Shown: positions 22,488 through 34,206, counted from the first letter of the stretch. The stretch: 64,000 nucleotides of DNA from Chelydra serpentina (GCA_037349315.1 JBAIAC010000054.1:3038001-3102000), one strand, 5' to 3'. The notes: generated by a model not told the origin, from the sequence alone. Program-made: numbers and translations.

Positions 22488-24117
22488 GTAAACAAATTAC
22501 AACATGGTTTTACAAAAGGTAGATCGTGCCAAACCAACTTGATCTCCTTCTTTGAGAAAGTAACAGATTTTTTAGTTAAAGGAAACGCAGTGGATCTAAT
22601 CCACCTCGATTTCAGTAAGGCATTTGATACAGTACCACATGAGGAATTATTGGTTAAATTGGAAAAGATGGGGATCAATATGAAAATTGAGAGGTGGATA
22701 AGGAACTGGTTAAAGGGGAGACTACAGCGGGTCATACTGAAAGGTGAACTGTCAGGTTGGAGGGAGGTTACTAGTGGAGTTCCTCAAGGTTCAGTTTTGG
22801 GACCAATTTTATTTAATCTTTTTATTACTGACCTCGGAACCAAAAGTGGGAGCGTGCTAATAAAGTTTGCAGATGACACAAAGTTGGGAGGTATTGCCAA
22901 TTCAGAAAAGGATCAGGATATCCTACAGGAAGATCTGGATGACCTTGTAAACTAGAGTAATAGTAATAGGATGAAATTTAATAGTGAGAAGTGTAAGGTT
23001 ATGCATTTAGGGATTAATAACAAGAATTTTAGTTATAAGCTGGGGACGCATCAGTTGGAAGTAACGGAAGAGGAGAAGGACCTCGGAGTCCTGGTTGATC
23101 ACAGGATGACTATGAGTCGCCAAGGTGATGTGGCCATGAAAAAAGCTAATGCGGTCTTGGGATGCATTAGGCGAGGTATTTCTAGTAGAGATAAGGAGGT
23201 GTTAGTACCGTTATACAAGGCACTGGTGATACCTCATTTGGAATACTGTGTGCAGTTCTGGTCTCCCATGTTTAAGAAGGATGAATTCAAACTGGAACAG
23301 GTACAAAGAAGGGCCACTAGGATGATCCGAGGAATGGAAAACCTGTCGTATGAAAGGAGACTCAAGGAGCTTGGTTTGTTTACCCGAACCAAAAGAAGGC
23401 TGAGGGGAGATATGATTGCTCTCTTTAAATATATCAGAGGGATAAATACCAGGGAGGGAGAGGAATTATTTCAGCTCAGTACCAATGTGGACACAAGAAC
23501 AAATGGCTATAAACTGGCCATCAGGAAGTTTAGACTTGAAATTAGATGAAAGTTTCTAACCATCAGAGGAGTGAAGTTCTGGAACAGCCTTCCAAGGGAA
23601 GCAGTGGGGGCAAAAGACCTATCTGGCTTCAAGATTAAGCTAGATACGTTTATGGAGGGGATGGTTTGATGGGATAACATGATCTTAGTCAAAGGTCAGT
23701 TAATTGCCATCAGTGGTAAATAGGACCAATGGTCAATGATGGGATGTTAGAAGTTACTACAGAGAACTTTTTCCTGGGTGTCTGGCTGGTGAGTCTTGCC
23801 CACATGCTCGGGGTTCAGCTGATCGCCACATTTGGGGTCGGGAAGGAATTTTCCTCCAGGGTAGATTGGCAGAGGCCCTGGAGGTTTTTTGCCTTCCTCT
23901 GCAGCATGGGGCACGGGTCACTTACTGGAGGATTCTCTGCATCTTGAAGTCTTTAAACCATGATTTGAGGGCTTCAATAGCTGAGACATAGGTGAGAGGA
24001 TTATTCCAGGAGTGGGTGGGTGAGATTCTGTGGCCTGCATTGTGCAGGAGGTCAGACTAGATGATCATAATGGTCCCTTCTGACCTTAAAGTCTATGAGT
24101 CTATGAGTCTATGAGTA
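22488..24117 (+). mobile_element. CR1 LINE, 5'-truncated, with most of the reverse transcriptase
   Basis: Starts abruptly inside the reverse transcriptase and runs to a 3' tail of repeated agtctatg units at 24094-24117. One frame carries [53 protein letters not shown] and QRRATRMIRG in the expected order and stops finally at 23667-23669. Two in-frame stops interrupt it: TAG at 22953-22955 and TGA at 23547-23549. The acidic pair of the catalytic DD box (FADD) is present. It is the best-preserved reverse transcriptase core in the window but is a dead-on-arrival retrocopy lacking ORF1 and endonuclease. Confidence 0.93.
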
Positions 24118-26108
24118 AACCCCTCTTTCTTCTCTCCTGCCTTTAACCTGCCCCCAGGAACCACCATCTGTCTCTGGCAGCTCCCATCTCCTACCCTTCG
24201 CCAGGCTGACTCCTGACTCACCTTCCATAGCCTCCAGGTGCTGTCTCACTTTCCTCATTGGCCCAGCGGGGAGCCCCTGGTCTGGGCCAGGAGGCTGACC
24301 CAGTGTCTTGTAATGGGCCAGCTGCCCTCTCCCACCTGCTCTGCAGCTGCAGGGCCCCAGCCGGGAACTGCAGTTGTTGCAATGCACTGCCAGCCCGCTG
24401 GCCTGACAGCAGCCTCCCTGAGCCGCACCAGGCTGCACGGAGCTGAGCAGCACTTTCCTTTGCTCCTGGCTTTTTGTCGTCTGCTCACCTGCCTCTGAAA
24501 AGGGGTGGGGGGAGGGGTGCAGAACAGCTGCTGCTTACAGGGGCCCACATTACATACCGCGATTGTTGGCTCTGTGGGGACGTGACTGGCCTGCAGGGCG
24601 TAATCTGTGCCGGCCGGGCGGTTCTGTGTACAAGCCATTTGTTCCCCATCAGTGCGTTACAGCGTATGCCCAGCAGCTCAGAGGGACACTGCCTGCCTTA
24701 TGTTCGAATACATTGCGAAGAATCTTAAATATTTGGTCCTTGGCTTTTTGTGCTGCTTTTTCCCTGAGCGTGGCTGGTAACAGCCCGTTTCTCTGTCCCA
24801 GCAGAGCTGGGATGGCGTTTGACAGACCGTTATTATTCATGATTGGTTAGTGCTGGGGGCTATACAAGAGGGCGGAAGCAGGCATGCCCGGACCCTGTGA
24901 TTGTCACCTTTCCATTGCAATAGCATCTAGCGACGCCGACCAGTGCGGAGCCCCACTGGGCTGGGTGCTGCTCAGACATACGCAGGGGCAGTTCCTGCCT
25001 CGATGGGCTCACCTCTAAGCCAGAGATGCAGAGGCAACAGGCCCGCTGGGGAGTGACTAGCATGTGTTTTTGCACAGCAGATATTATATTTGACTCGCAT
25101 GCTGTGGGCACTTGCCAGAATGAGCACATAGGAAGGCCAGGTTCCTGCCCTAGAGAGAATGAGCTGATACGCCCGGATCCTGCCCTAGAGAGCTTCCCAC
25201 ATAAGGAGCCCAGAGACAAAGGGCGGGTGAATGAGGGCACCAGTGACTTTCCTTTCATTCCCTCTTTTCCTTGCTCATTGGTTTTTAACCCTGCTCAGTT
25301 CTGTGTTTTGTTATTCAGCGTCTCACCCCGATCCCTCCCTGTGCTCTGTAACCCCAGCATATAAACTGTGATTGTCACAGGCAGCTCTGCTGAGGTCAGG
25401 GGCTGTGGGAAGCTTTGTAGATGGGGCAGGTGCTCAGATACCGTGGTGATGGGTGCAGTGTTAAATCCTGACTAGACAGAGAGCTGGCTGTCATCTCCAG
25501 GGTGCTGGGCTGGGACACTCCTGGAGGCTGAGGCTTTCCTGGCAGGCTGTTTCGAATGGTTTCTAGTTCGTTCCTTAGCTCACCTCTGCAGTATTTGCCT
25601 TTGTTTTCGAACCTGCATTGGGTCTGTTCCTCCTGGCACTGTCCCTCCCTTTCACACAGTGTGCCGGTACCGGCCTGCCTGCAATATCCAGTGCTTCCTC
25701 CCTTGCCCCGTGTCATGACCAGGCGCATGCACACAGTGCGCTCAGCTCTCAGGATTTTACCGAGAGTCTGGGGAGCTTTGGTGTTTTTTCTCAAGTTCCC
25801 GGCACTGAGAGTCGCGTGAATGTGGGAGAATCTCAGCTTCTATTTGTTTCTACCAAGAAAGGTTCATAAAAGAAAGCAAATGAAGAACCCAAGATGTGGG
25901 TTTTTTAAATCTCATGATTTTTAAGCCACTCCCTTGATTCTGGGTGGTCAGTTGCATGGTTTTTGAATGTTTGGTATGGGTGGCCGGTGACCCGGCCATT
26001 GGGGGAGGCTAGCCCGCAGCCTCTACCCTTGTGCCCAAGGTCCCACACCTCCCCTCCCCCGCAGAAGCCCAGAGCACCTCACCACAGCCCCGGCGCCAGG
26101 TGGCACGG
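24118..26108. other. RGS3 intron with a faint MIR-like tail at 24828-25060
   Basis: The stretch near 24900-25020 contains antisense remnants of a MIR-type SINE tail (gcaatagcatctag, agccccactggg, gggcagttcctgcct). The rest shows nothing that I recognise; overlapping open frames on both strands are chance. Confidence 0.4.
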
Positions 26109-26278
26109 CAGTGGTGCTGGAACATTTTGAATAGTGGGGGTGCTGAAAACCAGCCCCCTTGCCCCTATTTACGCCCCCATCCCCAGGGCAGAGGCCGGGA
26201 CCCTGGGTGCATGGGGCCGGCAGCCGGGAACCCAGGGGTGCTGCAGCACTCCCCACACCCCTAGTTCTCACACCTATG
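26109..26278. mobile_element. Non-autonomous hAT-type element, 170 bp, perfect 8-bp duplication
   Basis: The ends are cagtggtgctggaac and the inverted gttctcacacctatg. The flanks are identical 8-mers, tggcacgg at 26101-26108 and 26279-26286, which fixes both borders. The perfect duplication suggests a relatively recent insertion compared with other elements here. Non-coding. Confidence 0.88.
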
Positions 26279-26906
26279 TGGCACGGCCGCAGCGCCTCCA
26301 TCTCTGGATCACCGGGCAGCCAGCCCCAGAGCGCCGGGCAGTGCAGCCCCAGTGCCAGCTGCCTGAGAACCCGAGCCCCAGCCCCAGCCAGCCTGGCCAG
26401 GGCAGAGTGCCGGGAACTGCAGGAGGGGGCCTTGGGGCAGAGCGTGGGTGGGGAACCCCAGGCTGTTTGGGGAGGCAGCCTATGTTACCGGCCGCCCATG
26501 ACGCTAGGGGTTGGCGGTACTCATGCACCCACTCGCCCACACCAGGTTGCCATGTGAGTGTAGCTCAGTGACACCGGAGGAGCACAGGCACGCTGGTTTC
26601 GATCTCCCTCACCAGCTGGGAGCGGTGTCTCAGTGGGAACCCCCAGTGCTCCTGGTGGCTGAGCCGGAGTAAAGACTCTTTGTTTTCCCCTCTCATTCTG
26701 CGTCAGCGCAGTGAATGATCAGAAATCCCAGCGGGGCCTGAGCTTGAGGGTTTCCTGTGGCACCAGCTGCTCTCAGTGCTGGTCACAGATCACCTGCCCC
26801 TGTGGGAGAGAGCGTGTGTTGTAAATACTCCAGGGAGTGATGGGCAGGTGATTCAGAGGCCTCATTAGTTTTGCCTTGTGGTTCTCATTACCGCTTATTG
26901 AGCCTG
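26279..26906. other. RGS3 intron, nothing recognised
   Basis: GC-rich, with several overlapping open frames but no motif. Confidence 0.4.
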
Positions 26907-28400
26907 GGCTCCAGAGGCGATCCCGGCAACTACAAGCCAGTAGCCTAACTTCAGTACCAGGCAAATTGGCTGAAACCCTAGGAAAGAACAGAATTCTCAG
27001 ACACAGAGATGAACACGATGTGTTGGAGAAGGGTCATCACGACTTTTGTCAAGGGAAATCACGCCTCACCAATCTATTAGAATTCTTTGAGGGAATCAAT
27101 GAGCATGTGGACAAGGATGATCCACTGGATATAGTGGACTTGGACTTTCAGAAAGTCTTTGACAAGGTCCCTCACCAAAGGCTTTTAAGCAAAGTAAGCA
27201 GTCCTGGGAAAAGAGGGAAGGTCCTCTCCAGTATCAGCAATTGGTTAAAAAGATAGGAAACACAGGGTAGGAATAAATGCTCAGTTTTTGCAATGGAGAG
27301 AAGTAAATAGCCGGGTCCACCATGGATCTGTACTGGGACCTGTGTGATCAGTAGATTCCTAAATGATCTGCAAGATGGGGTGAGCAGTGAGGTGGAAAAG
27401 TTTACAGATGATACACAGTTACTCAAGATAGTTAAGTCCCAAGCAAACTGTGAAGAGCTACAAAAGGATCTCACACAACTGGGTGACTGGGCAAGAAAAT
27501 GGCAGATGAAATTCAATGTTGATAAATGCAAAGTAAAGCACTTTGGAAAACATAATCCCAACTATACATAAAAATGATAAATTAGCTGTTACCACTCAAG
27601 AAAGAGATCTCGGAGTCATTGTGGATAGTTCTCTGACTACATCTGCTCAGTGTGCAGTAGCCGTCAAAAAAGCTAACAGAATGTTAGGAACCATTAGGAA
27701 AATAAAACAGAAAAATTCATAAAGCCACTATATAAACCCATGGTATGCCCACACCCTTGAATACTGCGTGCAGTTCTGGTCACCCCATCTCAAAATGTTA
27801 CATTAGAATTAGAAAAGGTACAGAAAAGGGCAACAAAAATTATTAGGGGTATGGAACAGCTTCCATACGAGGAAAGATTTAAAAGACTGGGATTGTTCAT
27901 CTCAGAAAAGAGATGACGAAGAGGGGATCTGACAGAGGTCTACAAAATCATGACTAATGTGGAGAAAGCAACTAGGGAAGTGTTATTTACCCCTTCACAT
28001 AACACGAGAACCAGGGGTCACTCAATGACATTAATAGGCATCAGGTTTAAAACAAACAAAAGGAAGCATTTCTTCACACAACGCACAGTCACCCTGTGGA
28101 ACTCGTTGCCAGGGGATGTTGTGAAGGCCAAAAGTATATCTGGGTTCAAAAAAGAACTAGATAAATCCATGGAGGACAGATCCATCAATGGCTGTTAGCT
28201 GAGATGGTCAGGCTGTGAGTGTCTCTAAATCTCCAATTGCCAGAAGCTGAGAGTGGATGGCAAGGGATGGATCACTGGAAAGTGCCCTGTTCTGTTCATT
28301 CCCTCTGAAGCATCTGGCACCACCACTGTCAGCAGACAGGATACTGGGTTACATGGACCATTGATCTGACCCAGTGTGGCCCTTTTTATGTTTCTGTGAC
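26907..28400 (+). mobile_element. CR1 LINE, 5'-truncated, frameshifted reverse transcriptase
   Basis: Begins with sequence encoding NYKPVS-like text of the reverse transcriptase entry, then LDIVDLDFQKVFDKVPHQ, a FTDDTQLL variant of the DD box, WQMKFNVDKCK, and at the end [20 protein letters not shown]. The parts lie in more than one frame and are separated by stops and small deletions, for example in the region between 27240 and 27350. The 3' tail ends with ccctttttatgtttctg near 28395. It is a pseudogene copy in RGS3 sense orientation. Confidence 0.88.
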
Positions 28401-29832
28401 TCCTCTTATCACTTGCAGTGGGTATAAAATGTCTGAGGTAGGGTTTTGGCTCCTCTGTACTTTCTCACACCATAGTAGGTGCTTAGTCACCTGGCCAATG
28501 TGTTCTTCCAGCCTGGGAACTGCCTACCTGTGTACAATGCCCAGCAATGACCCTGCCAAGGGGTCTGGGAAGGGAGGAGGGTGCCTGCAGAGTTGGAGTG
28601 CTTGCTTATATCTGTAACTTTCCAGAAGGGCATCAGCTGCTCAGAAGGGAAATCAGTCCCAGTGGCCATGTGTTTTGTCCTCCTGTATTAAGCAGCCACC
28701 TGTTATGACATTATATTATTGTAGGATAATACAGTAAATACAACGGCTCAAGACTGTAACTTGCCCAAGGCAGCTACTAGCCAGTGTCACTATCCTCTTA
28801 TCGGGCAGCCTCTGCCAGGGGACGCTTGTGTCTGAGCTTAGCCAGCCCCTCGGGGAGCTGGATTATCGACCTCGCAAACGGGCTGTGGTGGCGGCTTGGG
28901 AGGCCACTCTCCTGCCTGATAGTCACATTGTTTAAGCAGGCATTGTTGCAGCCTGGCCTAGTTTCATCTCTCTGCTCTTCAGAGTGGAGGAAGGGTCACA
29001 TTTGTGGGGAGGGGAGAAATGGGAGTTTTGTACACTAAGGAAGAGTAAAGGGAAGTGGCCATGAAACCCCAGTATCAAGTAAATGGCCTGGCCTCCTAAT
29101 CTCCAACACCCACCCCCCCAGAGTCAACACCCTAGCTGGAGGCATCTGCAGGGTCACCCAGAAAGCTGGCTTTGGCTGTGCAAGGCAGATGTTTCCGGGG
29201 CAGCCCTGATGACTGCCTGGGTTAAGATGCTGTGGGGGTCCTGGCACAGCCCGGGTAGGAACTGTCTTGTGGCGCTGGTGGGAGTGGTAAGTGGAGACGT
29301 GGTGTGTGAGCTCTTGAGCAGCCCCTAGTGGCCACTTTGGAACCTGCGGTGGGTGTGGAGGAAGCCGTGGTCCCTTTCAGGTGCAGGAATGTGCTTCTTC
29401 GCTTTCGTAAAGAAATAAAGCAGGCCCTGGACTCCCAGCCCCATTACTTAGTTACAATAGCACAGGAGTATGAGGGCGTTTTCCAGACCCGAACTAACCC
29501 AGCATGGGACGTGGCAGAGCAGAGCTCAGGACGCCTGCAGATATGCATTGTGCTAACATGCTCTTTATCTGACACCTCTCCAACAGCATTCCCATCATAT
29601 CTGGATGTCACCAGCGTGTCCTGGGACTTGGGCATGACTGTCCCTGCAAAGGGGCCATTGTGCCCTTTAAAACCAAGGCCCTGCAGGGTCCCTCAGTCTG
29701 CCCCAGCCCCGGTAGTTGGAGTGGGGGAAGCCTGTGATCCCCCAGACCGTGCTCCCCAAAAGCCAGCAGAAAGTCACTGTCAGGAAAAAGCTGAGCATGT
29801 TGCACTGTTGTGTGCAATGTCTTTGCTGCTCA
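28401..29832. other. RGS3 intron, nothing recognised
   Basis: A 193-codon open frame at 29328-29909 overlaps frames on the other strand and ends inside an old repeat; no domain is visible. Confidence 0.4.
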
Positions 29833-30083
29833 GGGGTAGACTCGGAAGGATTCGATTTTTATTGGTCAGAGCTGGTAACCATCGATTTCAGCACACCTGC
29901 AAAAACTGATCAAAATCGAAATGTGCAGAGAGGCCAAGTAGGGAAAACACTGCTTGAGAATGTGGAAGGGTTTGATTGGAGGATATTGACTTGATATATT
30001 TTGACATGTGATGTTGACAGTTTCTGTTTTAACGGCTATAAAGCTTTAATATTTGGAATCTCAGCATCTACTGTTATTAAATA

Positions 30084-30858
30084 AAAATCTCGGAGAGTTT
30101 ATTTACATATCTACACCAGGGACACCATCACAGGACCTAACCAGATCAGCCACACCATCACCGGTTCATTCACCTGCACATCCATCAATGTAATATACGC
30201 CATCATGTGCCAGCAATGCCCCTCTGCTATGTACATCGGCAAAACTGGACAGTCCTTACGCAAAAAGATAAATGGACACAAATCAGATATTAGGAATGGC
30301 AATATACAAAAGCCTGTAGGAGAACACTTCAATCTCCCTGGACACACAATAGCAGATTTAAAGGTAACCATCCTGCAGCAAAAAAACTTCAGGACCAGAC
30401 TCCAAAGAGAAACTGTAGAGCTTCAGTTCATTTGCAAATTTGACACCATCAGCTCAGGACTAAACAAAGACCATGAATGGCTAGCCAACTACAAAAGCAG
30501 TTTCTCCTCCCTCGGTGTTCACACCTCAACTGCTAGAAGAGGGCCTCACCCTCCCTCATTGAGCTAACCTCGTTATCTCTAGCTTGACTCTTCCCTGCAC
30601 ATTTATATCTGCCCCTGGACATTTCCACTGCTTGCATCCGACAAAGTGGGTATTCACCCATGAAAGCTTATGCTCCAATACCTCTGTTAGTCTATAAGGT
30701 GCCACAGGACCCTTTGTCGCTTCTACAGATCCAGACTAACACGGCTACCCCTCTGATACTGTCATTAAATAGAAGCGACAAAGGGTCCTGTGGCACCTTA
30801 TAGACTAACAGAGGTATTGAAGCATAAGCTTTCGTGGGTCAATACCCACTTCTTCGGA
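30084..30858 (+). mobile_element. Penelope-like element fragment with inverted short copy
   Basis: The 5'-truncated element encodes a GIY-YIG endonuclease domain, the hallmark C-terminal domain of Penelope-like retroelements. Its 3' end (30637-30723) is repeated in inverted orientation at 30772-30858, both arms being 87 bases. The 12-mer tgttattaaata/tgtcattaaata occurs three times: left of the element (30072-30083), between the two parts (30760-30771) and on the right (30859-30870). This marks the target site and suggests two linked insertion events or an inversion during target-primed integration. Confidence 0.82.
30085..30567 (+). pseudogene. GIY-YIG endonuclease domain of Penelope-like element, N-terminally truncated
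   Basis: An open frame of about 160 codons from the truncation point to TAA at 30565-30567. The GIY-YIG core is visible as VIYAIMCQQC followed by AMYIGKTGQSLRKKINGHKS, which has the YIG triad and the downstream LR..I.GH segment; the CxxC pair before YIG is typical of Penelope proteins. The reverse transcriptase that should precede it is missing. No internal stop. It nicks DNA for target-primed retrotransposition in intact elements; here it has no promoter or start of its own and is presumably not expressed. Confidence 0.8.
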
Positions 30859-31113
30859 TGTCATTAAATAATTATTGTCTAACCCCCCCAAATTTCCTGC
30901 AATATGAAAATTTAAATCGATACAAATAATAAAAAATGCTTAAAAATACCCCCTGATATTATCCTTCAAAATTCTAAAAAAATAAACATCGAACAGAGAC
31001 TAGGTGGGATAACTCACATGACTGGAGTACTGTCATGGATGGATATAAACTTTTCAGAAAGGACAGGCAGGGCGGAAAAGGTGGGGGAATTGCATTGTAT
31101 GTAAGAGAGCAGT

Positions 31114-32094
31114 ATGACTGCAGAAAAACCTGAGAGTCTCTGCATTAAGTTTAGAAGTGTGAGCAACAAGGGTGATGTCGTGGTGGGAGTCTGCTATAGA
31201 CTACCAGACCAGGGGGATGGGGTGGACGAGGCTTTCTTCCGGCAACTAACAGAAGTTACTAGATCACAGGCCCTAGTTCTCATGGGGGACGTCAGTCACC
31301 CCGATATCTGCTGGGAGAGCAATACAGCGGTCCACAGACAATCCAGGAAGTTTTTGGAAAATGTAGGGGACAATTTCCTGGTGGAAGTGCTGGAGGAACC
31401 AACTAGGGGCAGAGCTCTTCTTGACCTGCTGCTCACAAACAGGGAAGAATTAGTAGGGAAAGCAAAAATGGATGGGAACCTGGGAGGCAGTGACCATGAG
31501 ATGGTCGAGTTCAGGAGGATCCTGACACAAGGAAGAAAGGAGAGCAGCAGAATATGGACCCTGGACTTCAGAAAAGCAGACTTTGACTCCCTCAGGGAAC
31601 TGATGGGCAAGGTCCCCTGGGAGAATAACATGAGGGGGAAAGGAGTCGAGGAAAGCTGGCTGTATTTTAAAGAATCCTTATTGAGGTTGCAGGAACAAAC
31701 CATCCCGATGTGTAGGAAGAAAAGTAAATATGGCAGGCGACCAGCTTGGCTTAACAGTGAAATCCTTGCTCGTCTTAAACACAAAAAAGCAGCTTACAAG
31801 AAGTGGAAGATTGGACAAATGACTAGGGAGGAGTATAGAAATATTGCTCAGGCATGCAGGAGTGAAATTAGGAAGGCCAAATCACACTTGGAGTTGCAGC
31901 TAGCCGGAGATGTTAGGAGTAACAAGAAGGGTTTCTACAGGTATGTGAGCAACAAGAAAAAGGTCAGGGAAAATGTGGGCCCCTTGCTGAATGGGGGAGG
32001 CAACCTAGCCCTACCCAGCGCCCAGCCTGGCAGCGGGCTGAGCCCCCAGCTGCTAGGAGCCCATGGCGGGAACCCCAGAGCGGCGGCGGGCTGA
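31114..32094 (+). pseudogene. CR1 ORF2 remnant: endonuclease C-part and linker, fused to filler
   Basis: The open frame of 326 codons covers residues of the CR1 endonuclease after an upstream in-frame TGA at about 31111 and extends past the CR1 break at 31996 into unrelated GC-rich sequence. The SDH triad of the endonuclease is kept (GGSDHEM) while GDFN is altered. The last roughly 30 residues are translated filler. It is a chance-open relic, not a host gene. Confidence 0.8.
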
Positions 32095-32371
32095 GCCGTT
32101 GCCAGCCTGGGCTCCTCACAGCCGGGGTCCTGCAGCTGCCCCCACCCAGTGCCCGCTGCTGGCCTGGGTGAAGTTGGCGGCAATTTAGCGGCAGCTTAAT
32201 CGCTGCCGCTGCCCCTGCGGCCCCTGCCTCGGCAGCACTTCGGCGGCAGGACCCCGCACTCCCTAAAGCCGGCCCTGGGTGGAACCCAGACTGGCAGCGC
32301 AGTCGCTTCGTCCTGCGAAGCCCCTTCAAAAATCTAATATGGCCCTCGTCTCCTAAAGTTTGGAGACCCCT
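31997..32371. mobile_element. GC-rich filler with hAT-like right ends
   Basis: It contains ctaaagccggccctg near 32260-32277 and aaagtttggagacccctg at 32355-32372, both of which look like right ends of non-autonomous hAT elements; matching left ends are not preserved at 31997. The first 280 bases are CpG-rich. It probably represents two overlapping or truncated insertions that removed the CR1 core. Confidence 0.5.
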
Positions 32372-33211
32372 GATCTGGAGGATGGTGTGGACTGCACCCT
32401 TAGCAAGTTTGCAGATGACACTAAACTGGGAGGAGTGGTTGATACACTGGAGGGTAGGGACAGGATACAGAGGGACCTAGACAAATTAGAGGATTGGGCC
32501 AAAAGAAATCTGATGAGGTTCAACAAGGACAAGTGCAGAGTCCTGCACTTAGGACAGAAGAATCCCATGCACTGCTACAGACTAGGGACCGAATGGCTGG
32601 GCAGCAGTTCTGCAGAAAAGGACCTAGGGGTTACAGTGGACGAAAAGCTGAATATGAGTCAACAGTGTGCCCTTGTTGCCAAGAAGGCTAACGGCATTTT
32701 GGGCTGTATAAGTAGGGGCATTTCCAGCCGATCGAGGGACGTGATTATTCCCCTCTATTCGGCACTGGTGAGGCCTCATTTGGAGTACTGTGTCCAGTTT
32801 TGGGCCCCACACTACAAGAAGGATGTGGATAAATTGGAAAGAGTCCAGCGGAGGGCAACAAAAATGATTAGAGGGCTGGAGCACATGACTTATGAGGAGA
32901 GGCTGAGGGAACTGGGATTGTTTAGCCTGCAGAAGAGAAGAATGAGGGGGGATTTGATAGTTGCTTTCAACTATCTAAAAGGGGGTTCCAAAGAGGATGG
33001 ATCTAGACTGTTCTCAGTGGTAGAAGATGACAGAACAAGGAGTAATGGTCTCAGGTTGCAGAGGGGAAGATTTAGGTTGGATATTAGGAAAAACTTTTTC
33101 ACTAGGAGGGTGGTGAAGCACTGGAATGTGTTACCTAGGAAGGTGGTGGAATCTCCTTCCTTAGAGGTTTTTAAGGTCAGGCTTGACAAAGCCCTGGCTG
33201 GGATGATCTAG
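32360..33211 (+). pseudogene. CR1 ORF2 remnant: reverse transcriptase 3' half
   Basis: An uninterrupted frame of 283 codons beginning just before the CR1 resumption. It shows [11 protein letters not shown], the [14 protein letters not shown] block, [34 protein letters not shown] and ends with [12 protein letters not shown]. The same region is present in antisense at 44022-45110 with only slight differences, so both come from the same CR1 subfamily. The start codon is incidental. Confidence 0.88.
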
Positions 33212-33297
33212 TTGGGGTTGGTCCTGCTTTGAGCAGGGGGTTGGACTAGAACCTCCTGAGGTCCCTTCCAACCCTGAGATTCTCTGATTCTATGAAT

Positions 33298-34033
33298 TCT
33301 GCCCATCCTCCTCATGGCAAAGGCACTGGTGGCATCAGCCTCTCTGCAGGGTCACCATGCCAGCTGTGAACTCCAGAGCTGTTGACTGCACTGGGATGGT
33401 TAGTGTGCAGTTCTCTGGAGAATGTGAGGCAGCCTGGTTCCATCCTTAGCGCTGCACACGCTGTGAGAACGAGGCACTGACTTTGCCGTTAGCATGAATT
33501 GCAGCGCCAGCCTGCTCCACCCAGGAGAAAACATTTTAAAAGGTGCCTTGCGCCAGGGGCAGCGGGCAGGGCGCCCCAGGGGAACATCCTCCACTAGGTT
33601 GAATGTCCTGCTGTAAAGTCCAAGTGGCCCTGCTGTGTGTTGACTAAATCTCCTTGAGTGAGCATGGGCTCAGGTGTCTGCCCTGGGCTGGCTTTCCCAG
33701 GGCTCGGCAGAATCGGAGGTTTTCCTTCCCCCCCAGCGGATCCTATATGGAGGGCAAGGGGGCGTCGCTCTCAGCAAAGTGTGTCAGCGGAAGACACCAG
33801 CCTGTTAGCTTAGCGGGAACTACCTGGAGCAGAGGCCAACCGCCTTCCTCAGCCATGGTGCGCTGAACGGGGCTAGGAGATCGGGAAGCTCCAGGCTTCA
33901 CAAAGGAGGGACTGTCGCTTTGGAATGACTCGTGCTGTCCCGTCGTCTCCTGGCACCGTCCCCTTCCAAGGGCCACGCCGGGGGCCAGCTCCGTGGAGAC
34001 CGGTCTCCTGGTGGCCTGTGCTGGCCAAGGCTC
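33298..34033. other. RGS3 intron, nothing recognised
   Basis: No exon or repeat recognised. Confidence 0.4.
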
Positions 34034-34206
34034 TGCAGTACAGTGCAGACGCTGAGGCTGGAGCCTGCGCTCTGGGACCCTCGCAGGGGCCTGGAGCTGG
34101 GGCTGCAGCCCAAGCCTGAGCCCCCACCCAGAGACTTTTCAGCCCTGGAGCCCGAGTCGGCTGACCTGGGCCAGCCGCAGGTTTTTTATCCCTGTGTAGG
34201 TGCAGC
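34034..34206. mobile_element. Diverged relative of the MITE at 14833-15073
   Basis: The phrases gcccgagtcggctgacc and gggccagccgcaggttttt parallel the interior of the TTA-flanked MITE, and the outer part has cagtgcagacgctg and ctgtgtaggtgcag as weak inverted ends. Target duplication not visible. Confidence 0.45.

Larger units (their letters stand above)
29833..30998. mobile_element. Old interspersed repeat (copy 1) split by a Penelope-like element
   Basis: The parts 29833-30083 and 30871-30998 together match a second copy at 59842-60350. Shared words include ttttgacatgtgatgt, ggctataaagcttta, attaaataattattg and gaaaatttaaat. Copy 2 has no Penelope insertion at the equivalent site (tctttaaataattattg), so it shows the empty site. 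The family is non-coding and its class is unknown to me. Confidence 0.65.
30999..33297 (+). mobile_element. CR1 LINE with endonuclease part, core replaced by GC-rich filler
   Basis: 30999-31996 carries the end of the AP-type endonuclease and the linker to reverse transcriptase: [72 protein letters not shown]. From 32372 the copy resumes with FADDTKLGG through a stop at 33209-33211 and a tail ending gattctctgattctatga. The central reverse transcriptase, including the GVPQGS region, is missing and replaced by about 375 bases that end in hAT-like sequence. In the endonuclease the conserved GDFN motif is changed to GDVS, which would remove a catalytic Asn. Not functional. Confidence 0.9.

Noticed and set aside
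22539..23549. Reverse transcriptase as a possible host or retron gene
   Set aside because: CR1-specific motifs, in-frame stops and a CR1 3' tail show a dead LINE copy.
29328..29909. 193-codon open frame
   Set aside because: No motif; it extends into an old interspersed repeat and overlaps frames on the other strand.
32360..33211. 283-codon frame as an intact gene
   Set aside because: It starts inside filler and covers only the 3' half of the CR1 reverse transcriptase.
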